Shown here: positions 10,804 through 21,757 of the stretch, piece after piece
How the letters are laid out: every line of letters starts with the position of its first letter
Position numbering within the stretch: position 1 is the stretch's first letter
DNA from: Isochrysis galbana
Taxonomy: Eukaryota > Haptophyta > Isochrysidales > Isochrysidaceae
Length of the DNA: 64,000 nucleotides
Assembly: GCA_018136815.1 (NCBI GenBank)
Contig: CM030931.1
Location: 10,427,072 to 10,491,071, forward strand
Reading direction: 5' to 3'
The notes under the pieces: model-generated
The model's input: only the letters and a program-made list of their open reading frames with translations
What the model was told of the DNA's origin: nothing
Database searches by the model: none
Program-made: the position numbers and the translations under genes

Positions 10804-11179
10804 TGCCCTACTCTAGCTCTAAGAGTACGTAGTAGTATGCATTTATACCACGTACGTTCGGGGATGGGCTGGAGGTCGCAACCACTAGAACTCTATCGCA
10901 AACACGCATGTCGAATGTGCCTTGAGCTTTGCACAGTAGCACAAGCTAGCCCGGTATAATCTGGTTCTGTAAGGACTGAACTGCAACCTGATCTCGAGCT
11001 CATTGCAATAAGTGTTGGTCTTCCCAGTACTAGCGATCGAGTTCACATTGGATACAGCAGCGAGGAACTTCGCGCAATCATCGAGCGATATCTCGCTCCT
11101 ATCATCGGCAACAAGAGAGTGGTTCATCAACGGCCCACCTTCACATGTCAATGTCAGCGCCGCTCACCGATTGGAACCC

Positions 11180-11833
11180 TCAGGCACCTTGTGTCCGTAG
11201 CCGATATGATGTTCTCCGTTTGTACTCGGCCAGGTTGTACGCTGCCCGCTCTTGAATGAACTCTTTCTCGGCTGCGATGGTCTCTGCATCTGGAGAGTTC
11301 AGAAAATAATTCACACGCACTCCCTCTCGACCACGAGGCCCCGATGTGGGCACAAATTTCGGGCCAACCATCCGAGCCTCCGATTCGGCCCGATCTGCCA
11401 TTTCCTGGTCATGTGCAGCGCTGAAGGGCGAATAGACATTGACGAATGTCTTCATTGATATGCCATCCTTTGCCTGTTGAGGGTTGCAAGGTCGAAATGG
11501 CGGCGGAGTTTTCTTCGCGTTCGCACTTCGCGCCAACGCCGTAACACGCGCTCCCAGTGACTGAGACTGTCCATTCGATGTGCGCTGGGGACGGCGCTGG
11601 CTCAATTTGTTCACCTCGGGCGACTTGATCGTGTCCCGTCCCAGCAGCCTCTCACCTCGACCACTTGTCGACTCCTGCTCGTCGCCCGTGCTTGATGTTG
11701 GCTTGAGCACAACGACGTCGACGTCGTCGGACGTCAAGTTGGCCAAGCCTGGGAAGCGACGGGAAGAGATGGAGCTCCGGAACAAACTGCCATCGCCCTT
11801 GGTGACTGAAGTAGAGGATCCAGCAGCAGACAT
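11180..11833 (-). CDS. Hypothetical protein, possibly CFAP96/DUF4586-like
   Basis: An open frame of 217 codons from the first ATG. The N-terminal 100 residues are Ser/Thr/Pro-rich and low complexity. The C-terminal half has PPPFRPCNPQQAK, a TFVNVYSPFS segment, then GPKFVPTSGPRG and a charged helix. The spacing of FRP-N-P, T-F, PF and F-P-TSGP weakly recalls ciliary proteins of the CFAP96/C4orf47 group. That is an impression, not an assignment. The frame is open upstream to a run of about 33 G at 11949-11982, so the true N-terminus or a first exon may be missing. No introns are obvious. Confidence 0.4.
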   Translation of the reverse strand: MSAAGSSTSVTKGDGSLFRSSISSRRFPGLANLTSDDVDVVVLKPTSSTGDEQESTSGRGERLLGRDTIKSPEVNKLSQRRPQRTSNGQSQSLGARVTALARSANAKKTPPPFRPCNPQQAKDGISMKTFVNVYSPFSAAHDQEMADRAESEARMVGPKFVPTSGPRGREGVRVNYFLNSPDAETIAAEKEFIQERAAYNLAEYKRRTSYRLRTQGA

Positions 11834-11948
11834 TGCCGGCGCCGTTGTAGTAGCACTGTGGTAGGCGGCTGGCCCCGCTGCCCTGTCGAAACCGACTTGC
11901 GAAGCAGAACCGGGCTTACTTTTTCTGTATTCCAAGGCCCCAACACCG

Positions 11949-11982
11949 GGGGGGGGGGGGGGGGGGGGGGGGGAATCGGCCT
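11949..11982 (+). repeat. G homopolymer
   Basis: About 33 consecutive G. The length is likely to be unreliable in any assembly and may hide sequence belonging to the gene on its left. Confidence 0.9.
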
Positions 11983-12935
11983 GAGAGTCCGTTAGGTGTT
12001 AGGTCCGTGGGGCGTGGTAGTGTGGTAGTAGTAGGGCGGGGGGCGGGGGAGCGGGGGGGGGTGGCCAATGTCAAGCCACATGGTGTGTCCAACCTACTTT
12101 ACGGACTACAAATACAAAAAAATATTCCTGACGGTTAGATGGTCCAGTAGTAAGTTTCACCTCCAGGTGTCAAATATTGAATATTGATATTGACACAGTT
12201 TTTAAACCGCCTGCAAAACTATCTAGATGACCGAACGAGAAGTGGGGGCCAGTGGTGGGATGGGGTAAACGGAGGCGCTGATTCCGAATCCGGCCTCGGT
12301 TTCTTGATTATCGAATCAGATTACATATAGTAAATGAGCCTTTTGTGAAGTCGAGTTGGAGGGCTCTAGGGCTCTAGGGTCTAGCTAGGGGTCGCCGCGG
12401 GCGCGTTCTCGCCCTCCGCCCCTAAGGGGGCCGTTCCCCCCATCGTTCCCATGGCGGCCAGGTGCGCGCTAGTGCGCTCTCCCGCGGCCAGCGGCTAGAG
12501 CCCTTCCACATGACCCCTCCCCCGTTCCCCCAGGTCTCGGCCATCCCGCGACGACCCAGGTTGTTGTGTCATATATGAATTTTTAACAAATTTTAAATTT
12601 TTATGGGTCGCGGCGCGGCAAAGGAACGGAACTAGCGCTAACTCAAGACAGGACTCCCTGCCGCGGCAAGCGCAAGCACCCTTCCCCCTTATGCCACCCA
12701 GCTCTTCACTAGCTTTCTACCTGCGCTAGCTGGAGCGCCCCTCCCTCCACACTAGCAAACAGCCCCCCACGCCAGGATCCTGTTCTGATCTCGCAGGCAA
12801 GGGGGCCTAATGGGAGGGAGAGGAGTAACTCCTCAGAGAGGAGCTGTGGGGAAGGAGATGTCTGAGTGGGGGCGCTATACCCTTGCGCTAGGCATGGGCA
12901 GCGACGCCGTGTCGTATTCCCTACGATGAGACCAA
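11983..12935. other. intergenic, no gene seen
   Basis: No coding region is supported. The stretch holds G-rich low complexity near 12035-12060, an AT-rich patch at 12570-12605 and GC-rich sequence that resembles LINE 3' tails near 12400-12560, but the match is too weak to call. Confidence 0.35.
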
Positions 12936-13400
12936 AACTATTGTTATAGTTCGAGCGATGGAGCGCGCGCCGACCGCTCCTGATCCCCAGCCCTCTGCCG
13001 TCACGACGCCCCACAGGGGCCGCCCCAAGCCGCCGGAGCCGAAGCGCTCACAGGCCGCCCCCCTTACCGACAGCGACGTCGACATGATCCTGCCTCCCTC
13101 GCCTCCCCACCAGGCTCAGAAGCAGGGAACAGGGAGAGCCCTGTTCCCTGCAGACCAGCAGAGCCAGTCTCTGGCTCTGCCGCCTGCCCCCACTGGCTTG
13201 CCAGTACAACAAGGACTCCCCATGGTGGGTGGCAGCCTGGCTGCCACCCCCATGGTGGCAACTCCTACCAGCAGTGCACCCCTCGTGGGCGGGCACTTGA
13301 CACAACAAACAATTCCTGGGGCCTTTACGGCTTCCAACCCCTCAAACATCAATCCACAGAAATCCTACGCTGAGGCGGCCGGCCCCAAAGGGAAACTCCC
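12936..13400 (+). mobile_element. LINE 5' end and ORF N-terminus, copy 1
   Basis: It starts with the hairpin AACTATTGTTATAGTT (12936-12951) seven bases before the ATG at 12958. The frame encodes MERAPTAPDPQPSAVTT and a Pro/Gln-rich region with DSDVDMILPPSPPHQAQ. It then continues into SYAEAAGPKGK, a motif often found at the start of LINE ORF1 proteins. The first 125 codons are about 96 percent identical to the copy starting at 21780. The 3' side meets a minus-strand ORF1-like element, so the LINE body is missing. Confidence 0.7.
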
Positions 13401-14484
13401 TCAAGAAGCAAGACAAGCCCCACCTCAACAAGCCAAGCTCCACCCACCGCCCTCGCGCAAGCGGGCGGACCCGGCTGCTGGTAGCACCCGAGCCTGAGTA
13501 TGACCGCGACGAATGCGACGAATCGGACGCAGACGACGAGGGGCTCGGTGAGCGGTGGCGCCGGTGGCGATGGCTCTTACGGCCCTTGGGGGCTTTCGGG
13601 GGTTTCGGGGGAGGTCGAGGCGACGACGTGGGTGGTTGTGGCGCTTCAGTTTGTGCGAGCCCTCCTCCCCCAGGTTTGGAGGCGATGGATGCAGCCCGTG
13701 AAGAGGGGGCACCCTTCTCGATCGCCTCGGTGACCGCGGCGAGCTGCTTGGTGAACTGCGCTGCCATGGATTGGATCATTTCCATGCAGCGCAGTTCCAC
13801 CGCGCTCAGCCCTGGAGAGGCGGCGGACATCGGCGGCGGAACGTTGGCGAAGGGGGCAAATGAGTGGACGGGCACCCTGCGGGCATCTGGGAGGCTTCCA
13901 TCCCGGCAGGAGAGGGGCGACTGGGGTACGACCGAGGCGATCGGCTTGTAGCCGGCGCGCTCGGTATAGGGCTCGTATCCACCCTCTGAGTCGGAGGGTG
14001 GGGGTGGGGCACCGCCCTCGTCTTCAGGCGGGGGTGGGTAGTGCGGCAAAGCCAAAGCGGGCAAGGTTTCAGTGGAAGCGGGCATTGGCCCGCTCCTCAC
14101 TGCACCGGAGGGCGACGGGGGCGAGGATGGAGGCGCGGCGCCGAACTCGGAAGGGTCTGGGGGAGCGGTGGCTGCGGCCTCGGCGTGCGAGTGGGCGAAG
14201 GGTTCGGCGTCGGTGGGAAGCAGAGCGGGTAGCGGGCCCGACTCTGTGGATTTGGGGCTCTGGAGCTCCTGTGGCGGGTCCGGCGCGGGACGCGACGACT
14301 CGGATTCTTCACCTGACGGATTGGAGGTTATGGATGGAACAGGGGGGACCGAACGGGACGGAAGGTAGGCGGCGGCAGGCACGGCATTTTGGCCATTGGC
14401 GGGCGGGACGGGCAGACCATCTTCCATGGTTGGAAGATGGATGGCGGGCAGTGGCGAGGGCGAGCGCGAAGACGGAGCGGACAT
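13342..14484 (-). mobile_element. ORF1/gag-like element, Pro/Ser-rich
   Basis: Minus-strand frame beginning MSAPSSRSPSPLPAIHLP at 14484. It encodes a Pro/Ser/Glu-rich N-terminal half, a short helical stretch with VELRCMEMIQSMAAQFTKQL, and an Arg/Ser-rich tail (KSHRHRRHRSPSPSSSASD). Such a layout fits a retroelement ORF1 or gag. A second copy of its start and leader lies at about 40920-41215. The upstream leader (14500-15060) is rich in GAGCGA repeats. The exact 3' border against the LINE fragment at 12936 is unclear. An SR-like host protein is the alternative. Confidence 0.4.
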
Positions 14485-15171
14485 AGCGGATAGCGAGGGT
14501 GAGTGGGTGAGTGAGTGGATTTGATTGGTGTTGTAAGATTGCTGGTTACGACTGAGCGAGAGCGAGAGCGAGAACGAGGGAGCGAGGAGCGACTGGGACG
14601 AGGGACGAGGGCGACAGAGGCCGACAGGGTTCCAATCCGATGAGTCCGACAACAATCCGAGACACGCACACTTGACTTTCACCCAACATTCCTCCACACT
14701 AACGTATCTTTCTCCACTTGGGCGGGGAAAACACAGAAGGAAGGAAACAAGGAAGAGAAAGCCGACAAGAGAGCGATGATGCGACGGAAGAGCCGACGGC
14801 GAACGGCGGTTACCGCGAACGAGTAGATAGAAAGTAAGGAGGGAATCTACGAGCGTAAATAAACCGGAAGGGGAGAGAGGGTAGGCTTCGCGCGGGGGAA
14901 AGGTCCGCAACGACGAACACCTACGACGAGAGCGAGAACGAGCGCGGGGGAACGACAGCAAGGAGGGACCAAAGGCAGAGCAAGGCCCAAGGTGCAAAGG
15001 AGCGAAACAGGAGCGAGACAGGCCACAAAGGGGCGCAACGGCAAGGAGCGAGGGGCGAGTTACGAGTGAAGAGTTCTACAAGTTACGAGTAAAACTCCGC
15101 GGCAACAAGAACGACTGGGCTCGAAGACGCCTAAGGTCGGAAGTCGATCGCGGATGCGACACCTCCCTCTT

Positions 15172-15418
15172 GTCTTGAGTCGAATTGTTTGGTGCTTGAA
15201 ACAGAGGGCGAGGGGGGTTGTGCTTCTTGTGTTGGTTGTAGTTGCAAGAGGGAGTGGGAGAGGGAGTGAAGTGTTGGAAGAGGAAGAGGGCCCAAGGCAG
15301 GGCACTGAGTTGTAGGTGATTGTGGCCCACAAGAGTGGGGTGAAAACGAAAATGAGAAGTGTATCAGCATGGGTCTTGAGTTGAAATTTTTGGTGCTTTA
15401 AACAGAGGGCAAGGGGGG
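15172..15418 (+). repeat. Diverged 46-bp direct repeats
   Basis: The block TCTTGAGTCGAATTGTTTGG through AACAGAGGGCGAGGG at 15172-15217 recurs with a few changes at 15373-15418. The second copy directly borders a LINE reverse transcriptase fragment. Confidence 0.6.
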
Positions 15419-15615
15419 GCTAGCATGAGGCCGGGCTCTCCCGTTTCTTCTAGGAATGCTCGTGTGAGTTGTAGGAGGTGCGTGGCTTCTCCGATTAGTC
15501 TTTTGGGCACGAAACCCAACTGGTCTTTAGATATTATGTGCCCTATCACTTTTTTGAGTCTGTTCGTTATCGTAAGTATCTTAGCTAGAATTTTGTAGTC
15601 GCTCTTGATCGTGCG
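15418..15615 (-). mobile_element. LINE reverse transcriptase fragment
   Basis: Minus-strand translation gives DYKILAKILT...RLKKVIGHIISKDQLGFVPKR, then LIGEATHLLQLTRAFLEETG. It matches the RT finger region of the full-length LINE at 41605-47799. It is broken on both sides. Its upstream edge lies only about 40 bp before the TRAPPC2 start codon. Confidence 0.85.
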
Positions 15616-15653
15616 CGCGGGCCGGTCGGTCGGCTCTTAGTCTTTAGGGTATC

Positions 15654-16162
15654 ATGTCCGGTGGCTCTTGTCTGTTTGTCATCGTCGCACCGAACGACAA
15701 GCCCATCTACGAGGCTGAATTTCCAGAAGCTCGGGCAAATCAGGTATGTGAGCACGTACCAAGCGGGTTGTTGCTGGCCTTAGTCATGATTGGTCCCGGC
15801 ATTGACTCGCAACCTGTCTTTTGTTGCAGCGCGAAGATACGGCGCATCTCAACAGGCTGACAGTGGTCCATGCTGCGCTGGACATGGTGGACGAGCTTTG
15901 TTGGGGGACACAAAGTATGAATCTTAAACAAGTAGATCGCTTCAACGACTACCTGGTTTCTGCGTTCGTCACTGCTGGTCATGTGCGTTTCATGTTACTA
16001 CATGACACAAAAAATGAGGATGGAATCAAGAACTTCTTCAACGACGTTCACGAGGTTTACATACGTCTACTCCTCAATCCATTTTTTCAGCTCGGCGTGT
16101 CACCGGTTTCAGAAACCATCGACAAGCGAATACGGCTGATTGGTAAAAGGTACTTTGGATGA
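15654..16162 (+). CDS. TRAPPC2: TRAPP complex subunit 2 (sedlin, Trs20)
   Basis: A longin-fold core subunit of the TRAPP tethering complexes, which activate Rab GTPases in ER-Golgi traffic. Two exons, 15654-15743 and 15830-16162, flank an 86-bp intron (gtatgt...gttgcag) and give exactly 140 residues, the family length. The N-terminus FVIVAPNDKPIYEAEF is the first longin strand pair. HLNRLTVVHAALDMVDE, KQVDRFNDYLVSAFVTAGH and HDTKNEDGIKNFFNDVHE are the diagnostic sedlin blocks. The C-terminus IDKRIRLIGKRYFG is also conserved. The start ATG follows a LINE RT fragment closely, so the promoter must be short or lie within repeat sequence. Confidence 0.96.
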
Positions 16163-16639
16163 ATTCATCTTCGTTCCATGATGTCCGAACTGTGCTGTTC
16201 CGTACTTAGTGATGCACAACGACATGCCGCGCGAGAGAGAATTGGCCACGACAGAATTATTTACTTGTTCTCTTTGATTGTAGTTGCTTACACCGCAGCA
16301 ACTCATTTGCTCGCATAATTGTTATGCGAACTGTTAACTGCCGAGTACTCCTCAGGCGGTTTGTCGTGCACACTTCTTGTTTTCAAAATAGTTCAAAAAA
16401 AGGATTGCTGTTTGCCTTTGTGAGCTCTGCAATAACTACCTCTTCCCAAGCTATTCCCCTCCTGCTTCCTTCACTCTTCTCCCTTGATCACTCCTTGACC
16501 CTTCCTGACATTGACCTTAAACCGCTATTCCTATAGTTAGTAGTTAGGTGCGTGGAGGGCCACGTCGGTCATCGGTAGAGGGTAGAGGTGGGGACGTGGA
16601 AAATCGGCTTCTCATGCCCGCGTTATGTCCGACACGGTG
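16163..16639. other. intergenic, no gene seen
   Basis: Downstream of TRAPPC2. No coding region, RNA gene or clear repeat was recognised. Confidence 0.4.
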
Positions 16640-17235
16640 ACCTGGTCTAGTTATGTCTTCTCGTCGTTGAGCGTGTATTCGTCCGCTAGAGGGTATTCTA
16701 GATGTTTTGGGCCTTTCAGCCCGTTATCCCATTTATTTGGCGGGAGTGTAATAGTGTCTCTCTTCGCCCGGTTTTGCTACCTCGGTGGTGTCTGTAGTCT
16801 CGCCTAGATAATTGATGTTGGTATAGATCCAAATATTATTCATATTCTAGTGACGTAAGTATCGCTTTCGGAAACCCTGGTTTCTCTAGTCTCTAGGTGC
16901 GTCTTCCGTCAATGCTGAGTCGCTTGGCGCCTTTTCGATCGTGCCACAGTCCACAGTCCACAGTGGGGGCCGGGTCAGGAGGCGGGGTCTCCCTAGGGTC
17001 TCCCTGCTTGCTTTGTCTAGGAGGCGCGAGGCGTATTGTACCACGCGCTCCCACGAGTTCAAGAATTCCGACTTGTTTACTTTGCTCCCCTCATGGACGA
17101 AGTTTTCGGGGAGGTGCTCCAGGCATTGTGCGCACTCTTCTCGCGTGTATGTTTCTGTGAAGTCCTCGTCCCATGCGCTTATAGAGATTTATTTCCGTAC
17201 GCTGATGCACGCCGCGCGCGTGATCGGCGGTGGTT
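16640..17235 (-). mobile_element. LINE C-terminal relic with stops
   Basis: Minus-strand codons read TYTREECAQCLEHLPENF, EFLNSWERVVQYAS and, further down, GLKGPKHLEYPLADEYTL before an early stop. These align in order with the C-terminal third of the LINE protein at 26480-28537. Stops and missing segments show a dead copy. Confidence 0.8.
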
Positions 17236-17239
17236 CGTG

Positions 17240-18362
17240 GGGACCTGGCCTTCAAATGCAAATGCCCCATTGGATATTGCATTTCAAGGCCAGAAAGAAC
17301 CCAAAGGTGGGCTCAAAAGTAGGTGAGTATAACCCCTTTCTTAAGTACCGAAGTCCGTCCTACATTTTAGGACCGGTCCTACAAATTGTACTACAAAGCA
17401 AGGTACCTTTATCCGTTGCATCTTGTTTGTCTTGGATGGAAAAGCGGTAAAGCGGTGGAATTTCACTTTCCAAAGTGCAAGGAGGAGAAGGATGCACAGC
17501 GCAGTGGTCATTCCAACCCCAACCGCAACCCCGATCCCTTTTACGCCCATCAACATCTACCCGGCCGTCACTACCAGTGACCAGTGTGAAGAGGCAGTGA
17601 GTGGTGAATGGCATTCATTCTCATTTTGAATGATGGTAGAGTGCAAAGTGCAGAGTGTACGTAGAGTGTGAGCATGAATGAGCTATGACGGACGGCTTTT
17701 CTAGAGGAGGTTAGTGCCCGTCGACCGTTGAGGAGGGCACGAGGCGCCTTTCTATTGACACGCATGGCAAAAAATAGGTTATACGTTCGTTACATAAAGA
17801 TAGAGCAAATGTAAATGGATTGATGGTGGCAGTGGTGGTACGGGTACGGATGGAGGCCGTCGTTGGCAGCGTAATTTGCCTCGAAGTCCTAATACCTCCA
17901 GCTTGAAAAACAAACTTTTTGACTCTGGACCGCTTCCAAGTGCAGCAAACATGGCCCAGCCAAAAACGCCGACGCCCGCCCATAACCCGCATGAAGCACG
18001 TCAACTTTACTGTACTATCATCTCGAGCACCACTTTAAGCAGTAAAGCGAGTTTATTGCTCTTCGGACAGCGTCCACCAACTCGGTCCGGCACCATCGTA
18101 CGTCGCTGCTGGTTGTCTTCCAGAGCTGCCGTTGGTTTTATCTTGGCTCGGGAATGTGTCCAACTTTTTGATCCTTCTTAGGACCACTCATGGATGTGTC
18201 GTGCGAGACACTAGGCCCAGAAGGAACCAAGAGTGCAGCACAGGCATTGTAAGCACATCTGTGGTGAGCTCCTGACGTCGGGCTGAACAGAGGGCATCAT
18301 TTGGCGGAATCCAAGTCCCCCCCTTGACATACGTGGGTTGACTGCAACAGATTGGCGCCGGC
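17240..18362. other. intergenic with foldback motif
   Basis: No gene is supported. At 17348-17384, read on the minus strand, there is TAGGACCGGTCCTA plus a third TAGGACGGACTT, a motif arrangement repeated at 40740-40775 and 49073-49110. Confidence 0.4.
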
Positions 18363-18590
18363 CTACCATTCGACACCAGCCTTCTTTTGAGCAAAGGAAA
18401 CCAACTTGACAGGGATTAAGCAGCCCAGAGTCCAGATCCCAAAGCCGAAGAGGTAGCCCTTCCACTTGTTCTTGTTCCAGTCGGCTTGGAAGGTGAAGGT
18501 CGGATTGTTCGCATGACCACCACCGCCCATGCCGGCGCCCATGCCTCGCGCAGTGAGGCGCTGCGAACGCAGAGCGAGCGCAGATGTCCT
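18363..18590 (-). CDS. Small inner-membrane protein, COX7c-like
   Basis: The last exon encodes about 76 residues: a Ser/Arg-rich presequence-like start (RTSALALRSQRLTARGMG), a Gly-rich linker, NPTFTFQADWNKNKWKGYL, one membrane helix (FGIWTLGCLIPVKLVSF) and a short QKKAGVEW tail. Presequence, NKW-type motif and single helix are the layout of cytochrome c oxidase subunit 7c-like proteins. A polypyrimidine stretch ends in CTTGCTGCGCAG just upstream, so this exon is probably spliced to an unseen first exon with the ATG. If not, translation could start at the internal ATG of GMGAGMGGG. Another small respiratory-complex subunit is possible. Confidence 0.5.
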   Translation of the reverse strand, partial: RTSALALRSQRLTARGMGAGMGGGGHANNPTFTFQADWNKNKWKGYLFGFGIWTLGCLIPVKLVSFAQKKAGVEW

Positions 18591-19586
18591 GCGCAGCAAG
18601 AGGTGGGTGCGAGCAGTAAACAGCTATGCCTATGACAGTGCATCAAGCTCGGGAAGGAACAAGAAGGGACCCAAATGTGGTGTCTAGTCGTCACGCCATC
18701 TCTAGCTCCTACCATCGCGACCCATGCCTGCAAGCCCCTCCTCCCCTCCCCCCTCCCCCCGGCCAAACCTGCTGAGGGGCGACATCATCTTCTGACTGGG
18801 CGACCAATACCGGAAGGGGGGGGCTTGTATGGGGTGGGTTCTAGGAGATGTACAAGATAAGATTGGGATCGTGGTCGGTGAGTCGTTGACCCCTTTTGCC
18901 TTTTGCTGCCGGTTCTGGCGGTTGCGCGGACGCGCTGTCCGAGGATGACGTGGACGTGGATGATGTGGATGCTTCAGAAGTAGCGAGTGGATGAAGAGGT
19001 GGAGGCGGAGGATGCGGAGGCTGCACCACATATGGCGCTGGTGTCGTCGCGTTGCAGCTTTTGTCAACCACCAATGGCGCCCAGTTGTAAGGAGAATGAG
19101 CCGATCCAGCTGCTGCATGACGGTGCCCTCGCCGGTGAGCTGCCGAGCGCTTTGTTCATGGTCGACACATCCGCCAGGTATGGGTCTCCGTCCGGCATCC
19201 CAAAGGTGGCGCGCAGAACGACTGCCATCTTCTGGGGAAGCGACATCGTGGTTGTCGCGCGTCGCGCGTCGCCGGGGGGGGGGGAGAAGAAGTAAGAAGT
19301 ACTATGTACTATTTCTGGTGGGCGATAAGAAATAAGAAGTAAGAAGTATACATACTTCGACTTCGCCACTCCGAATAAGAATAAGAAGGAGGCCCAGTTT
19401 TGGAATCTCATAAGAAAGGCTAAGAGACCTTTTTCCCCGACTATACTGTATACTGTAGAGTAGTAGAATTGTATGACGATAGGCTCGGGCGGGCCTCTCT
19501 CGAGCAGCGGTTGCCGGTGGTTGAGAGAGGGAGGGGCCGATGGGTCGCGAGTGAGACGTGGGGGCCGGCAGGGTTGGGGGGGGGGG

Positions 19587-21455
19587 ATGGCCTGCTCGGA
19601 GCTCGCCGAGCTGGAGAGCGCGCGGAGCAAGGCGGTGCACGCGGGCTTAGCATTCATCAATGATGTGGGAGCGGCGATGCTGCGTAACCCTAGGCTGCTG
19701 AGTCGGTATGGGTCGGACCTCCTCCTGCCCTTCACTATCCGGCGCCCTGTGCAGACGGATGAGGAAGCTCATGCACTGCAGGTCGCCACGCGCTTGGCAA
19801 AGGGCTGGTGGGCGAAGCATCAAGGGCGCATACTTCCGCCCAATACTCCACCCTCCGAGCTCCTCGATCTGATACAAGGCTTGTATGCCCTCAAGTCACT
19901 TGGCCTGAACGATGGTGGACTCCACAAACAAGTCGTAGAACGTTGCGCCTCTTGGCGGGCCGCTGATTTCCTTAGGTACGATCCGAGGACAAGCGAGCCG
20001 AGTCCATCGCTGCGCGAAGACTGTGCGTGCGGCTCAAGGCCCGCGAACGGATCTTCCTTTTGCGCCGAATGCAAAAGACCCTCGATTCCCATGTCCTCAT
20101 TTGATGTCTACCTGGAAGCTGTCGTGCACACATTTCATGGTTGTCGGATGGGGATACCTCTCGGCGCATGCTTTTTCGACGTGGTGCGACAACTCGCCGC
20201 AGCGATGATGAAGGCTGACGCCGATTGCTCGGAGACTTCCTCGCTAGCATGTGCAAAAGACCGCCATTATTCAGCCTATGCTCTCACGCATGTGATCTAC
20301 GCACTCTCCAACTTTGATGAGCGTTCTCTTCCACCTGAGCTGTTTCCACAACGACTCAGGACAGCGTTGTTCCTACGCCTCAACGCAGCATTAGCAGCTA
20401 AGGACCCGGATCTCTCAGCTGAATTGCTCGACTGTCTTAACGCGATCGGCGAGTCTGAAAGCAAAGAAGCCAAGCGTGCAGTACAATTCATCATGAAAGC
20501 GCAAAAGCCAGATGGCGGATGGCAATGTGAGGGCGAAAGCGACCAATTCTCACGATTCCACGCGAGTCTTGTTGCTGTGGGCGCCCTTTTGAGGCATTCT
20601 TATTTGTGCTGCGAGCCCATTTTCCCAACCGTAAGTCTCGTCTTGCCAAGATGGTTCGAAGTTGATGGTGCAGCTGAATCTATGGCGGCAAAGGAAGCAT
20701 GCAAGAATGGGACGCTGTGCCTTGTTGACCATACGCAGGCGGGAGCTCACGAGGCGTTTCTGGAGGCTGAAGCAGCGACGAGCTCGCTCGAGATTCGCTG
20801 GCCACTCCGCGAGGTGGAGCGCAGATATGTTACGATGCTGCCAGTCCACCGGCGCATCGACATTCGCACCAGGTTGTTGCGTGACAAAATGCAACAAAAC
20901 AATGCGCGGCTCCGAGAGGTAATGCGGGCTGAGGCAGATGAAAGGTATTTGAATAATCCAGCTGTCATCGGAGCGGGTCCATCCAGAACTAGCTGCAAGG
21001 ACGTAGGCGAGTCCGATACTCGGTGCTGCATGTCATTAGCCACAAGTAGGGCTCGGACATTGGATGAACGACGAAAGGTGTCAGATTTGCACACGGCTTG
21101 TCCCTCTCGCACATCGACCGAATTCCCTGGCATTCAGAATGGCGCCCGTCAAGCGAGGGAAGCAGCTCGGTTTCTCAAGGAAGTGCTGCCCTCGTCCAAT
21201 CACGCCCCTCTGCGTCCATCACCTCGCAGTCGGTCGGCACCACTTGTTCGTGCGCCCTCACAGCATTTCATCTCTAACTGTTCTCTTTTGCCGGATTCCG
21301 ATCAACGTGCCTGTGCTATAGGCACTCGGGCGATTCGGCCTCGGTTGACTACTGCGTCAGCGGGGATAAGGGCACATAGAGCGCAAACAGGGCCTTTTCG
21401 GCGCATAGAACCCTTAGCCCAAGTCCAAGTCGCGCGTAGAACAATCTTTAGTTAA
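19587..21455 (+). CDS. Toroid-fold (prenyltransferase/squalene-cyclase-like) protein
   Basis: Uncharacterised protein of up to 622 residues. The centre holds CACGSRPANGSSFCAECKR, a possible four-Cys metal site. After it come helical repeats with ALTHVIYALSNF, SAELLDCLNAIG, FIMKAQKPDGGWQCEG and FSRFHASLVAVGALL. The QKPDGGW motif and following Arg/His-Ala block resemble alpha-alpha toroid proteins of the terpenoid cyclase superfamily, but no DxDD or metal-binding catalytic motif is seen. A strong donor GTAAGT at 20631 and an acceptor ending 20738 delimit a 108-bp segment that is in frame, so either intron or coding. The start at 19587 lies in a G-run; an upstream in-frame ATG is at 19473. Confidence 0.6.
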   Translation: MACSELAELESARSKAVHAGLAFINDVGAAMLRNPRLLSRYGSDLLLPFTIRRPVQTDEEAHALQVATRLAKGWWAKHQGRILPPNTPPSELLDLIQGLYALKSLGLNDGGLHKQVVERCASWRAADFLRYDPRTSEPSPSLREDCACGSRPANGSSFCAECKRPSIPMSSFDVYLEAVVHTFHGCRMGIPLGACFFDVVRQLAAAMMKADADCSETSSLACAKDRHYSAYALTHVIYALSNFDERSLPPELFPQRLRTALFLRLNAALAAKDPDLSAELLDCLNAIGESESKEAKRAVQFIMKAQKPDGGWQCEGESDQFSRFHASLVAVGALLRHSYLCCEPIFPTVSLVLPRWFEVDGAAESMAAKEACKNGTLCLVDHTQAGAHEAFLEAEAATSSLEIRWPLREVERRYVTMLPVHRRIDIRTRLLRDKMQQNNARLREVMRAEADERYLNNPAVIGAGPSRTSCKDVGESDTRCCMSLATSRARTLDERRKVSDLHTACPSRTSTEFPGIQNGARQAREAARFLKEVLPSSNHAPLRPSPRSRSAPLVRAPSQHFISNCSLLPDSDQRACAIGTRAIRPRLTTASAGIRAHRAQTGPFRRIEPLAQVQVARRTIFS

Positions 21456-21699
21456 TCGGGGGGTTTTGAGAGTGTTTCACTCGAGTTTCACTCGAGGAGC
21501 TTGACGTAAAACGTCGAGGTGAAACGTTGGTGAAAGCAGGTTAGTTTTTGACTACGCCCACTTAGCTCGCAGAAGAACTCTGAACTCTGGCGGGTTCGGC
21601 TACTAGTTTTTCTTTCTCCCTCGCGAGCGATGGCGGTGTGCTTGCGGCCTGTGGGCGCCAGGGGGTGCGGGTGCGGGCCAGGCCAAGCACAGGCCGAGG

Positions 21700-21757
21700 A
21701 TGTGCCATGGAGGTACATATTCACAGACTTCTATAGAATCCACTACTACGACGGGAA
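21700..21757 (+). mobile_element. LINE C-terminal scrap joined to the next LINE 5' end
   Basis: The codons read WRYIFTDFYRIHYYDG, matching WRYIITDFYRIHYDG of the full-length LINE. Directly after it starts the hairpin of the next element, making a head-to-tail junction. Confidence 0.65.

Noticed and set aside
18702-19735. Possible minus-strand gene with MSLPQKMAVVLRATFGMPDG and YNWAPLVVDKSCNATTPAPY in different frames
   Set aside because: The pieces might be exons of one gene, but I could not find consistent splice sites, and parts are Pro/Ser low complexity.
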